Assembly: GCA_021798415.1 (NCBI GenBank)
Contig: JAJZGO010000008.1
Location: forward strand, 1-28,891
DNA length: 28,891 nucleotides
Origin: Thermoplasmata archaeon
GTDB taxonomy: Archaea > Thermoplasmatota > Thermoplasmata > Lutacidiplasmatales > UBA184
Reading direction: 5' to 3'
Shown: positions 1 through 5,490 of the stretch, one piece after another
Position numbering within the stretch: position 1 is the stretch's first letter
Layout: every line of letters starts with the position of its first letter
Notes under the pieces: model-generated
What the model was told of the DNA's origin: nothing
The model's input: the letters and a program-made list of their open reading frames with translations, nothing else
Databases searched by the model: none
Made by a program: the position numbers and the translations under genes

Positions 1-644
1 TCGAGGACGCGAGCGAGGTCGACGGCCCCGTGATCGTGAAGTACTACGGTGCGAAAGGTGGAAAAGGCTTCTACCTAGCTAAGAACCGTGAGGCTCTGTC
101 GGAGTTCCGTCCGACGGGCCCGTACGTGATCCAGGAGTACGTCCTCGGCACCCGGTACTACATGCACTTCTTCTACTCGCCCCTCTCCGACCGCGGCTAC
201 CGGGTCGGGCACGGCTCGCTCGAGCTCCTTGGCATGGATCGGCGGGACGAGGCGAACATCGACGAGCTCTACAAGCTCGGCGCCCAGGAGGAGCTGCTCC
301 GCGCCGGGATCCGTCCGACGTTCGTGGTCACCGGCAACGTCCCCGTCATCCTCCGCGAGTCGCTCCTCCCGAAGGCGTTCGAGGTCGGGGCTCGCATCAT
401 CGAACGCTCGATCGAGCTCTTCGGCGGGATGGTCGGGCCGTTCTGCGTGGAGGGGATCATGACCGAGGAGCTCGAGTTCAAGGTCTTCGAGATCTCGACC
501 CGGATCGTGGCCGGCACCAACCTGTTCATCTCGGGAAGCCCGTACTCCGACCTCGTCGCCCCCGGGCTCTCGACGGGCCGCCGGATCGCCCAGGAGATCG
601 ATAGGGCCCGCTCCGAGGGCCGCCTCTCCGAGGTCCTGAGCTAG
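1..644 (+). CDS. purP: PurP, FAICAR synthetase, C-terminal part (5' end outside window)
   Basis: Archaeal 5-formaminoimidazole-4-carboxamide ribonucleotide synthetase, which makes FAICAR from AICAR, formate and ATP in purine (IMP) synthesis. The reading frame is open from the window edge (first full codon at 3), so about 213 C-terminal residues of a roughly 360-residue protein are present. Family blocks seen: VIVKYYGAKGGKGFYLA (ATP-grasp glycine-rich loop), IQEYVLG, GNVPVILRESLLPK, GPFCVEG, FEISTRIVAGTN and STGRRIAQEI near the end. These read like PurP of methanogens almost block for block. The stop is TAG at 642-644. No partner gene of the pathway follows; the PRPP synthetase that feeds it lies at 10638-11513. 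Confidence 0.95.
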   Translation, partial: EDASEVDGPVIVKYYGAKGGKGFYLAKNREALSEFRPTGPYVIQEYVLGTRYYMHFFYSPLSDRGYRVGHGSLELLGMDRRDEANIDELYKLGAQEELLRAGIRPTFVVTGNVPVILRESLLPKAFEVGARIIERSIELFGGMVGPFCVEGIMTEELEFKVFEISTRIVAGTNLFISGSPYSDLVAPGLSTGRRIAQEIDRARSEGRLSEVLS

Positions 645-757
645 CGGGTCCCGAGGCCTACCGATAGCAACGCCCGGGCCGTCGGGGCCGCGACCGTCCG
701 TCGCCCGCCCGTGCGGGGAGCCCGGCCGGTGCGGTGCGCCGGGCGGGTCCTCCGCGG

Positions 758-765
758 AGTTAAGA
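758..765 (+). promoter_or_regulatory. TATA-like box for ABC exporter genes
   Basis: agttaaga stands out in GC-rich sequence about 32 nt before the ATG at 793. The 645-792 gap holds nothing else that I recognise. Confidence 0.45.
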
Positions 766-792
766 GCGGCCCGCGTCCTCGGGCCGACTTCC

Positions 793-1731
793 ATGACCTC
801 GGCGGTGCTCGCGAAGGACCTTCGGAAGGTCTATCCCGGCTCGCCGTCGGGAAGCGCAGCGCTCGAGAAGCTCACTCTCGAGGTTCCGACCGGCCGCGTC
901 TACGGGCTCATCGGGCGCAACGGTGCCGGCAAGACCACGTTCGTGCGCATTGCGGCGACCCAGCTCGAGCCGACCTCGGGCGAACTCACCGTCCTCGGCC
1001 ACGACGTCCGGCGGGAGGAGCGCGCGATCCGGGCGCGGATCGCCTGCGTTCCCCAGGAGTCCCGCCCGCTCTACTTCCTGAACGTCGAGGAGGTCGTCTA
1101 CCTCTACCTCAAGCTGAGGGGACTCGATCCCCCGGAGGCGCGTCGGCGGACCCGGGACGCCTTGGAGGAGCTCTCGCTCACCGAGTACCGCCGCCGGATG
1201 GTGTCGCGGCTCTCGGGGGGACTCCGGCGTCGGACCCTCTGCGCGATGGTCCTCGCGTCGGACGCGGACGTCCTCTTCCTGGACGAGCCGACGACCGGCC
1301 TCGATCCCCTCGCGCGGCGGGAAGTCTGGGAGGCGATCCGGCGCGCGAGCCGCGAGAACCGGACGATCGTCCTGACGACACACTACCTGGACGAGGCCGA
1401 GGCGCTCTCGACCCGGCTCGCGCTCGTCGAGCGGGGCCGCCTCATGCTCGAAGGGTCCCCCGCGGAACTGCGCGCGCGCGTACGCTACCCCTATCGTGTC
1501 ACGGTCCAGGGGTCCTACCCGCGCGACGAACTCGAAAGCTACGGGCAGGTCTCGGAGATCGAGGGCGGGTACCTCGTCTTCACCCGTGAGGCCGAGGCGC
1601 GGGAACTCGCGAAGCGCGCGCTCGAGCGCGGCCTCCGGCTCTCGATGGGTCCGGTGAGCCTCGAGGACATCTTCCTCGATGTCGTCGGAAAGTCGATCGA
1701 GGAGAACTCGGTCGAGGAGGCGGAATCGTGA
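793..1731 (+). CDS. ABC transporter ATP-binding protein
   Basis: ATPase subunit of an ABC-2 (drug/lipid/polysaccharide exporter type) transporter, acting on the cytoplasmic membrane face. The 312 residues show Walker A GRNGAGKTT (41-49), Q-loop in CVPQES (about 88), signature LSGGL (140-144), Walker B LFLDEP (161-166), D-loop and switch His in TTHYLDE (about 197). The roughly 90 residues after the switch form the usual C-terminal extension of DrrA/NodI-like ATPases. The stop codon overlaps the start of the permease gene (GTGA at 1728-1731), so the two are translationally coupled and form the transporter. The substrate cannot be told from sequence. Confidence 0.93.
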   Translation: MTSAVLAKDLRKVYPGSPSGSAALEKLTLEVPTGRVYGLIGRNGAGKTTFVRIAATQLEPTSGELTVLGHDVRREERAIRARIACVPQESRPLYFLNVEEVVYLYLKLRGLDPPEARRRTRDALEELSLTEYRRRMVSRLSGGLRRRTLCAMVLASDADVLFLDEPTTGLDPLARREVWEAIRRASRENRTIVLTTHYLDEAEALSTRLALVERGRLMLEGSPAELRARVRYPYRVTVQGSYPRDELESYGQVSEIEGGYLVFTREAEARELAKRALERGLRLSMGPVSLEDIFLDVVGKSIEENSVEEAES

Positions 1732-2474
1732 GCGAACGCAACCGGCTGCGCTCGCTCTTCACGCTCGTTTGGCTGAACGGCCTGATCCCGATCCGGACGC
1801 AGCCGCTCTTCCTTGTCAACCTCCTCGCGTCGCCGCTCTCCTTCCTCTTCTTCATCACGATCGTATCGGGGGGCCGCCTCCTCGCCTACGGGATCACGGG
1901 CGGGATGATCCTCACGATGCTCTCGGTGGGGACCGGCCTCCAGTCGGACCTCACGCACTACCGACACGACCTCAAGTTCCAGGACATCGTGGTCGCGTCA
2001 CCGGTCGAGGCCCCGGTCTATGTCGCTGGCATGGCATTGAGCGAGCTCGTCTACTCCCTGCCGGGGCTCGCCGTCTTCGTCGCGCTGTTCGTGGCCAAGG
2101 GCTACGCGACCGTCGAGAGCCTCACCGTCCTCGCCGGTACCCTCCTCCTCGTCTGGGGGTTTGCGAGCGCGCTCGCCTTCACGCTCGCGACGTACTTCCA
2201 GGACGTTCGGGAGACGTTCCTCTTCAGCCCGTTGATCTCGCTCGTCCTCACGGTGCTTCCGCCGGTGTACTACCCCCTGTCCGTCCTCCCGGGCTGGGCG
2301 CAGTTCGTCGCGCACTTCTCGCCCACGACGTACGCGGCGAGCCTCGTCCAGGGGGCGGTCGGCCTGGCCCCGCTCTCGTTCACCGGGGCGGTGATCGACT
2401 GGGGCGTCCTGGTCGGGTTCACGGCGGGACTGTTCCTCCTCGCCGCGCTCAAGGCGCGCTGGAAGGAACCGTAA
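1728..2474 (+). CDS. ABC-2 type transporter permease
   Basis: Membrane subunit partnering the ATPase just upstream; the GTG start overlaps the ATPase stop. The 248 residues hold about six hydrophobic segments: roughly 25-45, 48-65 (with GGRLLAYGITGGMIL), 100-125, 130-150, 165-190 (ending in LPPVYYPLSVLPGW, a typical ABC-2 motif before the last extracellular loop) and 220-240. Length and pattern fit DrrB/NodJ-type permeases. As a two-gene exporter it could move a lipid, glycan or drug-like molecule; nothing nearby fixes the substrate. Confidence 0.9.
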   Translation: MSERNRLRSLFTLVWLNGLIPIRTQPLFLVNLLASPLSFLFFITIVSGGRLLAYGITGGMILTMLSVGTGLQSDLTHYRHDLKFQDIVVASPVEAPVYVAGMALSELVYSLPGLAVFVALFVAKGYATVESLTVLAGTLLLVWGFASALAFTLATYFQDVRETFLFSPLISLVLTVLPPVYYPLSVLPGWAQFVAHFSPTTYAASLVQGAVGLAPLSFTGAVIDWGVLVGFTAGLFLLAALKARWKEP

Positions 2475-2527
2475 AGAGGGCCGTCCGGACGCCGAAACTC
2501 GGCCCGCGCGACGGCCGTCGCGCGAGG

Positions 2528-2536
2528 CCTTATGTA
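2528..2536 (+). promoter_or_regulatory. TATA-like box for zinc protein
   Basis: ccttatgta lies 28 nt before the ATG at 2560 but only about 13 nt before the in-frame ATG at 2545. This favours 2560 as the start of a leaderless message. Confidence 0.5.
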
Positions 2537-2559
2537 CCGGACGCATGGTGGAGCGCGCG

Positions 2560-2799
2560 ATGCTTTCGTTCGCGGACAGTCGGAGCTTCGGGGTCTCGGA
2601 CGAGCGGTTCGCCCACTGCCTGTTCTGCGGGAAGGACCTCGTCGTTCTTCCCGACGACCGTCGTGGGGGAAGCTGCTTCGACTGCCTCGCGCTCTCGGTC
2701 GCCGAGCCGGTGCCGTGTCCCGAGTGCGGAACCATGATCCCGGGCGAGGACCGCGGGGTCGGTTGCCCGAGCTGCCGCTGGTACCCGGCGCGCGACTGA
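2560..2799 (+). CDS. Small protein with four CxxC pairs (double zinc ribbon), unknown function
   Basis: 79-residue protein (84 if the ATG at 2545 is used; the TATA spacing favours 2560). Four cysteine pairs are visible: C20/C23 (CLFC), C39/C42 (CFDC), C53/C56 (CPEC) and C69/C72 (CPSC), enough to bind two zinc ions. The order suggests two treble-clef or rubredoxin-like knuckles in a row. It has its own promoter and ends 59 nt before the tRNA gene, so it is probably monocistronic. I do not recognise a named family. A nucleic-acid-binding or protein-docking role is plausible from the fold type only. Confidence 0.75.
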   Translation: MLSFADSRSFGVSDERFAHCLFCGKDLVVLPDDRRGGSCFDCLALSVAEPVPCPECGTMIPGEDRGVGCPSCRWYPARD

Positions 2800-2821
2800 C
2801 CTCGGTTCCGCGGGCCGCCAA

Positions 2822-2828
2822 GCTTATC
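2822..2828 (+). promoter_or_regulatory. TATA-like box for tRNA-Ser
   Basis: gcttatc is the only AT-rich element between 2800 and the tRNA. It lies 31-37 nt before the mature 5' end, which allows a short 5' leader to be removed by RNase P. Confidence 0.5.
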
Positions 2829-2858
2829 GGCCGCTTCTCGTCCTCGCCCGAAGGGCGT

Positions 2859-2976
2859 GCCGAGGTGGCTCAGTCCGGTACGGCGCGAGTCTGGAAAGCT
2901 CGTGGCGGAATACGCCTCGGGAGTTCAAACGCCGCGCACGGCCGTTCCGTGGTGGCGGAGAGTCTCCCCCTCGGCG
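2859..2976 (+). tRNA. tRNA-Ser(GGA) with a 33-nt intron in the T-loop
   Basis: The acceptor stem GCCGAGG (2859-2865) pairs with CCTCGGC (2969-2975), followed by discriminator G at 2976. T8 is at 2866; the D-stem GCT/GGC has 3 bp as in other serine tRNAs. The anticodon stem CGAGT (2886-2890) pairs with GCTCG (2898-2902) around loop CTGGAAA, giving anticodon GGA (2893-2895). The long variable arm 2903-2918 has stem GGCG/CGCC, as expected of type II serine tRNA. T-stem GGGAG (2919-2923) finds its partner CTCCC only at 2964-2968. Removing 2930-2962 restores a canonical 7-nt T-loop TTCAAAT and a complete cloverleaf. CCA is not encoded. See the separate intron entry. Confidence 0.9.
2930..2962 (+). 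other. Non-canonical archaeal tRNA intron, position 59/60 (T-loop)
   Basis: 33 nt lie between T-loop bases A59 (2929) and T60 (2963). The intron folds as a hairpin: GCCGC (2931-2935) with GTGGC (2952-2956), then CACGG (2937-2941) with CCGTG (2947-2951), around a 5-nt loop. At the exon junctions a bulge-helix-bulge can form: 3-nt bulges AAC (2928-2930) and AGT (2961-2963) separated by TTCA/GGAG, which has three pairs (one of them G-T) and one A-G mismatch. Cutting after the second base of each bulge removes exactly 2930-2962. A one-base shift (2929-2962) is possible but would leave a 6-nt T-loop. Confidence 0.85.
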
Positions 2977-2984
2977 CTCCTCCT

Positions 2985-3009
2985 CCGTCCGGGGCGGTTC
3001 CCCGGACGG
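2985..3009 (+). other. Perfect 10-bp hairpin between tRNA-Ser and the GAF gene
   Basis: CCGTCCGGGG (2985-2994) and CCCCGGACGG (3000-3009) pair perfectly around loop CGGTT. It starts 8 nt after the tRNA end and ends 7 nt before the ATG at 3017. It lacks a T-tract, so it is not a standard archaeal terminator. It may help separate tRNA processing from, or control translation of, the downstream message. Confidence 0.6.
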
Positions 3010-3016
3010 CGGACGC

Positions 3017-3508
3017 ATGACCGTCCCGCCGCGCGCGGTGGCGCCCTCGCTCCTCCAGGTCGACGCGGTCGTCACCCGCCTTCACGGCCGTCCGGCGCTC
3101 GCCGAGGTCTGCCGGTTCCTGCGGGAGTCGTTCCGCCACTACCGGTGGGTCGGGGTCTACCGTCGGGAGGGCGACACGCTCGTCCTGGACGCGTGGGACG
3201 GACCGGCGGCGACGGAGCACACCCGCATCCCGATCGACCGCGGAATCTGCGGCCGGGCCGCGCGTGATGGGGTGACGGTCATCGTGGACGACGTCCGAAC
3301 GTCGCCCGACTACCTCGCCTGCTTCCTCGAGACCCGGTCGGAGATCGTCGTGCCGGTCCGGGACCAAGGGCGCGTGATCGGAGAGATCGACATCGACGGC
3401 AACGCGGTCGGGGCGTACGACGCGTCGGACCGCGAGTTCCTCGAAGCGGTCGCCGAGAAGCTCACGCGCGCGGTCGCCGAGTCGGCCGTCGCGCCGCCGC
3501 GCGATTGA
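3017..3508 (+). CDS. GAF-domain protein of the free methionine-(R)-sulfoxide reductase (fRMsr/YebR) type
   Basis: 163 residues forming one GAF domain. Typical fRMsr blocks are present: WVGVYRREGDTLVL (44-57), IPIDRGICGRAA (71-82), SEIVVPV (108-114) and RVIGEIDID (119-127). fRMsr enzymes reduce free Met-R-sulfoxide with three cysteines. Here the catalytic-type Cys is C102 (YLACFLETRSE) and the Cys in GRGVCG is C78, but the third, usually in GPxAC, is replaced (GPAATEHTR, 62-70). It may therefore use another reductant route or be a ligand-binding relative. There is no AT-rich promoter of its own upstream, so it may be read through from the tRNA gene. Its 3' end overlaps the opposite-strand ligase by 47 bp. 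Confidence 0.8.
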   Translation: MTVPPRAVAPSLLQVDAVVTRLHGRPALAEVCRFLRESFRHYRWVGVYRREGDTLVLDAWDGPAATEHTRIPIDRGICGRAARDGVTVIVDDVRTSPDYLACFLETRSEIVVPVRDQGRVIGEIDIDGNAVGAYDASDREFLEAVAEKLTRAVAESAVAPPRD

Positions 3509-4229
3509 GCCGGCGGTCGATCGTCTCGAGGGCGTCGGAGAGGGCCCGTGCGGCGTCGAACGGCGCCCACCGTGCCGGGGAGCGGCGCGCCGGGCGCTCG
3601 AGGTCGTCCGCGATGTGACCGAGCGCCCGTCGCACTTCGTCGACGATCGGCAGGTCGGCCGTGCGGCTCGTGCGCGAGAGCGGGTTGAGGTCGACCGAGA
3701 TCACCTTCTGGCCCCGGCGCCGCAGGGCTTGCGCCCGGTCGCCGTCCTCGAGCGGGACGAGACAGACGTCGGCGACGTAGATCCCGCGGCGGTCGACCCG
3801 GGCGCGGTCGGACGGGAGACCTGCGATCCGGGCCGTTGGGCGGACGCCGAGGACCTCCTGCACGCCCGCGCGCTCGAGCGCCCCGGCGACCGCGCGGGCC
3901 CGTCCGGGCGTACGGTGGAAGAGGTTCACTTCGACCGCCACGCGGGGAAGGGCTCGGGCGATGCGCGCGACCTCACGGGCGGCGAGGGCCGCGACGTTGC
4001 CGTTCACGCTCACGACCGGGCGGCGCGCCGCGCGCAGCCAACCGGCGGCGGCCGTCTCGGCGCGTCGTGCGCTCGGGCTCGTTCGCTCGCCGAGGAGGTA
4101 GTCGAACGCCTCTCCACGGCCGTGCGCGATCAGTCCTTCGGCAACCACGAGCCCCGTGCGATGGGCGCGGGCGAGGCCGACGCGGGTCGTGAGGCTCCGG
4201 TAGCGCGGGTGGCGGGGCGAGAGGCGCAT
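3462..4229 (-). CDS. 4-phosphopantoate--beta-alanine ligase (archaeal phosphopantothenate synthetase)
   Basis: Makes 4'-phosphopantothenate from phosphopantoate, beta-alanine and ATP, the archaeal replacement for pantothenate synthetase/kinase in CoA synthesis. The 255 residues match the family (about 250-260) throughout: HPRYRSL at 7-13, GLIAHGRGEAFDYLLGE, SVNGNVAALAA, EVNLFHRT, YVADVCLVPLEDGDR and ISVDLNPLSRTSRTADLPIVDEV. It starts 12 nt after the coiled-coil gene stop, so the two form an operon with the coiled-coil gene first. The last residues are a basic tail encoded in the stretch overlapping the GAF gene on the other strand. Confidence 0.92.
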   Translation of the reverse strand: MRLSPRHPRYRSLTTRVGLARAHRTGLVVAEGLIAHGRGEAFDYLLGERTSPSARRAETAAAGWLRAARRPVVSVNGNVAALAAREVARIARALPRVAVEVNLFHRTPGRARAVAGALERAGVQEVLGVRPTARIAGLPSDRARVDRRGIYVADVCLVPLEDGDRAQALRRRGQKVISVDLNPLSRTSRTADLPIVDEVRRALGHIADDLERPARRSPARWAPFDAARALSDALETIDRRLNRAAARRPTRRPRA

Positions 4230-4241
4230 CGGGACCCCGGC

Positions 4242-4979
4242 CTAGCCCGACGGAGGCGGCTCGGTCGCCGGGGTCGTCGTGCCGGTCTCGAGGGCCATCG
4301 GCCGTCGGCCCTCGAGCGCGCCGATCCGTTCCTCGAGCGGCTGGAGCCCGTCCTCGAGGACCTTCGCGAGGGCGAGCTTGAGGCTCTCCTCGAGGGCGAC
4401 GATATCCCGTCCGAGGTCGATGATCCGCCGGGCGTTCTCGTTCAGGAGCAGTCGGCTCTGCGTCGAGACGCGGTAGGTGTCGGAAAGGTCCTTCGAGAGC
4501 TGGTGCGACGACTGCGCGAACGTCTCGACCGACTCGCCGATCGGCTTCCACTTTGCATCGAGGTTGCCGGAGAGGTCGCTCGAAAGCCGGGCGGCGGCCG
4601 CCGTGATCCCCGCGGTCACCTCCTTGGTGACGCGCTCCGCAAGCGCGCTCTCGAGCGCGTTCAGGCGGCGCTCCGCGGCCTCGCCGAGCGAGAGCTCGAG
4701 CGTCTCGACCTTCTGGAGCCGGTCCTCGACGGCTTGCAGCCGCGCGACGAGATTCGAGTACGCGGAGCCGATGAGAGTGTCGAGGTGGGCCTGGCTCGAC
4801 TCTTCCGCGCGGAGCAGAAGGTGGAGGACCCAGTGCTCGCGCCCCTTGGCCTCGGCGAGAGGTCCCCGGTCGAGGCGGTCGCGTACTTCGCGGTCGTCGA
4901 CGATCGACTGGAGCTCTTTGAGGACCTCGAGACGCAGGGACGAGGCCTGGCTCGAGCTCGGCGCCGGTCGGCCCGCCAT
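4242..4979 (-). CDS. Coiled-coil protein of unknown function
   Basis: 245 residues, soluble, rich in Glu, Leu, Ala and Arg. A helical N-terminal part (15-75) includes KGREHWVLHLLLRAEESSQ. From about 80 to 225 there are long heptad-like stretches (LQAVEDRLQKVETLELSLGEAAERR; later LQPLEERIGALEGRR), suggesting an extended coiled coil. The tail is Thr/Pro-rich. There are no cysteines, signal peptide or membrane segments. It is the promoter-proximal gene of a pair with the CoA-pathway ligase; that pairing may be only positional. I do not recognise a family. A scaffold, chromosome-associated or cytoskeletal role would be a guess. Confidence 0.75.
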   Translation of the reverse strand: MAGRPAPSSSQASSLRLEVLKELQSIVDDREVRDRLDRGPLAEAKGREHWVLHLLLRAEESSQAHLDTLIGSAYSNLVARLQAVEDRLQKVETLELSLGEAAERRLNALESALAERVTKEVTAGITAAAARLSSDLSGNLDAKWKPIGESVETFAQSSHQLSKDLSDTYRVSTQSRLLLNENARRIIDLGRDIVALEESLKLALAKVLEDGLQPLEERIGALEGRRPMALETGTTTPATEPPPSG

Positions 4980-5002
4980 CGTCCGCCGATGGGGGTCCCA
5001 AC

Positions 5003-5011
5003 GCTATAATG
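5003..5011 (-). promoter_or_regulatory. TATA box for the coiled-coil/ligase operon
   Basis: The + strand reads gctataatg; on the minus strand attata lies about 28 nt before the ATG at 4979, consistent with a leaderless message. Confidence 0.6.
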
Positions 5012-5164
5012 GTTGGTAGCGGCGATCCGCACCGGTCGGTCCCGGCGCACGTCCGAGCCCTCCGATGGCGGCGCGGGGTCTCGCGCCGTTTTCGGGGCTC
5101 CGAGGTCGCGCGATGCCATGCCGTGACGGGCCGAACCGTTTCGGCAGATTCTGTTGCCCCCCGT

Positions 5165-5172
5165 CCTTATCC
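5165..5172 (+). promoter_or_regulatory. Possible TATA-like box for the ribbon-helix-helix gene
   Basis: ccttatcc is the best AT-rich element in the 300-nt intergenic stretch 4980-5280. A start about 25 nt downstream would give a leader of roughly 85 nt containing the hairpin at 5216-5258. A second candidate, ttcataac, lies near 5188. The rest of 4980-5160 shows only the minus-strand TATA box. Confidence 0.35.
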
Positions 5173-5215
5173 GCACTCAACGACTAGTTCATAACTCGGC
5201 CACCGAATCCACCCC

Positions 5216-5258
5216 TCGGAACACGCCTCGGACCGGAGGCCCCGGCCGAGAGTTCCGA
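5216..5258 (+). promoter_or_regulatory. Strong stem-loop in the leader of the ribbon-helix-helix gene
   Basis: TCGGAAC (5216-5222) pairs with GTTCCGA (5252-5258). Inside, CTCGG (5227-5231) pairs with CCGAG (5246-5250) and CCGG (5233-5236) with CCGG (5242-5245), giving about 16 bp in total. It ends 22 nt before the start codon, just ahead of a weak Shine-Dalgarno-like gtgagg (5269-5274). Confidence 0.5.
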
Positions 5259-5280
5259 ACCGTGGAAGTGAGGCAAGCAG

Positions 5281-5457
5281 ATGCCACGACCCCCGAAGAG
5301 CAAAGCGAAGCGCCGTGTCGGACTCGCCGTGTACCTCGAGCCAGCGATCTTGCGCCAGCTCAAGGTGGCGGCCGAACGTGACCGCCGGTCGACCTCGACG
5401 CAGGCGGCCCTGTACATCGAGGAAGGACTCGGGCTGAGAAAGCCGGGGCGGCGCTAG
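5281..5457 (+). CDS. Small ribbon-helix-helix (CopG/Arc-like) DNA-binding protein
   Basis: 58 residues, starting MPRPPKSKAKRR. After the basic N-terminus comes a beta strand (RVGLAVYLEP, 12-21), helix 1 (AILRQLKVAAERDRRS), a turn, and helix 2 (STQAALYIEEGLGL): the MetJ/Arc fold layout. Such proteins bind DNA as dimers and often autoregulate or act as antitoxins. No toxin-like gene is adjacent: downstream is the convergent acyl-CoA dehydrogenase (33-nt gap), upstream the divergent coiled-coil gene. Unlike many genes here it has a long structured leader and a weak Shine-Dalgarno site. Confidence 0.8.
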   Translation: MPRPPKSKAKRRVGLAVYLEPAILRQLKVAAERDRRSTSTQAALYIEEGLGLRKPGRR

Positions 5458-5490
5458 GCCGCCCTCGGGGGCCGCGCCGGGCGCGGCCCG

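Noticed and set aside
645..792. Possible small gene or RNA between purP and the ABC exporter
   Set aside because: No short frame with plausible composition, no tRNA-like or strong hairpin structure, only a TATA-like box at its end.
75..794. Long open frames antisense to purP, and similar long frames opposite most genes
   Set aside because: They are rich in Arg, Pro, Gly and Ala, lack motifs, and lie opposite genes with clear family matches; high GC removes stop codons from other frames.
2859..2940. Reading the tRNA as a decayed pseudogene ending near 2940
   Set aside because: Partial pairing of gcacggc with the 5' end was weak, while CCTCGGC at 2969-2975 and CTCCC at 2964-2968 complete every stem exactly once the intron is removed.
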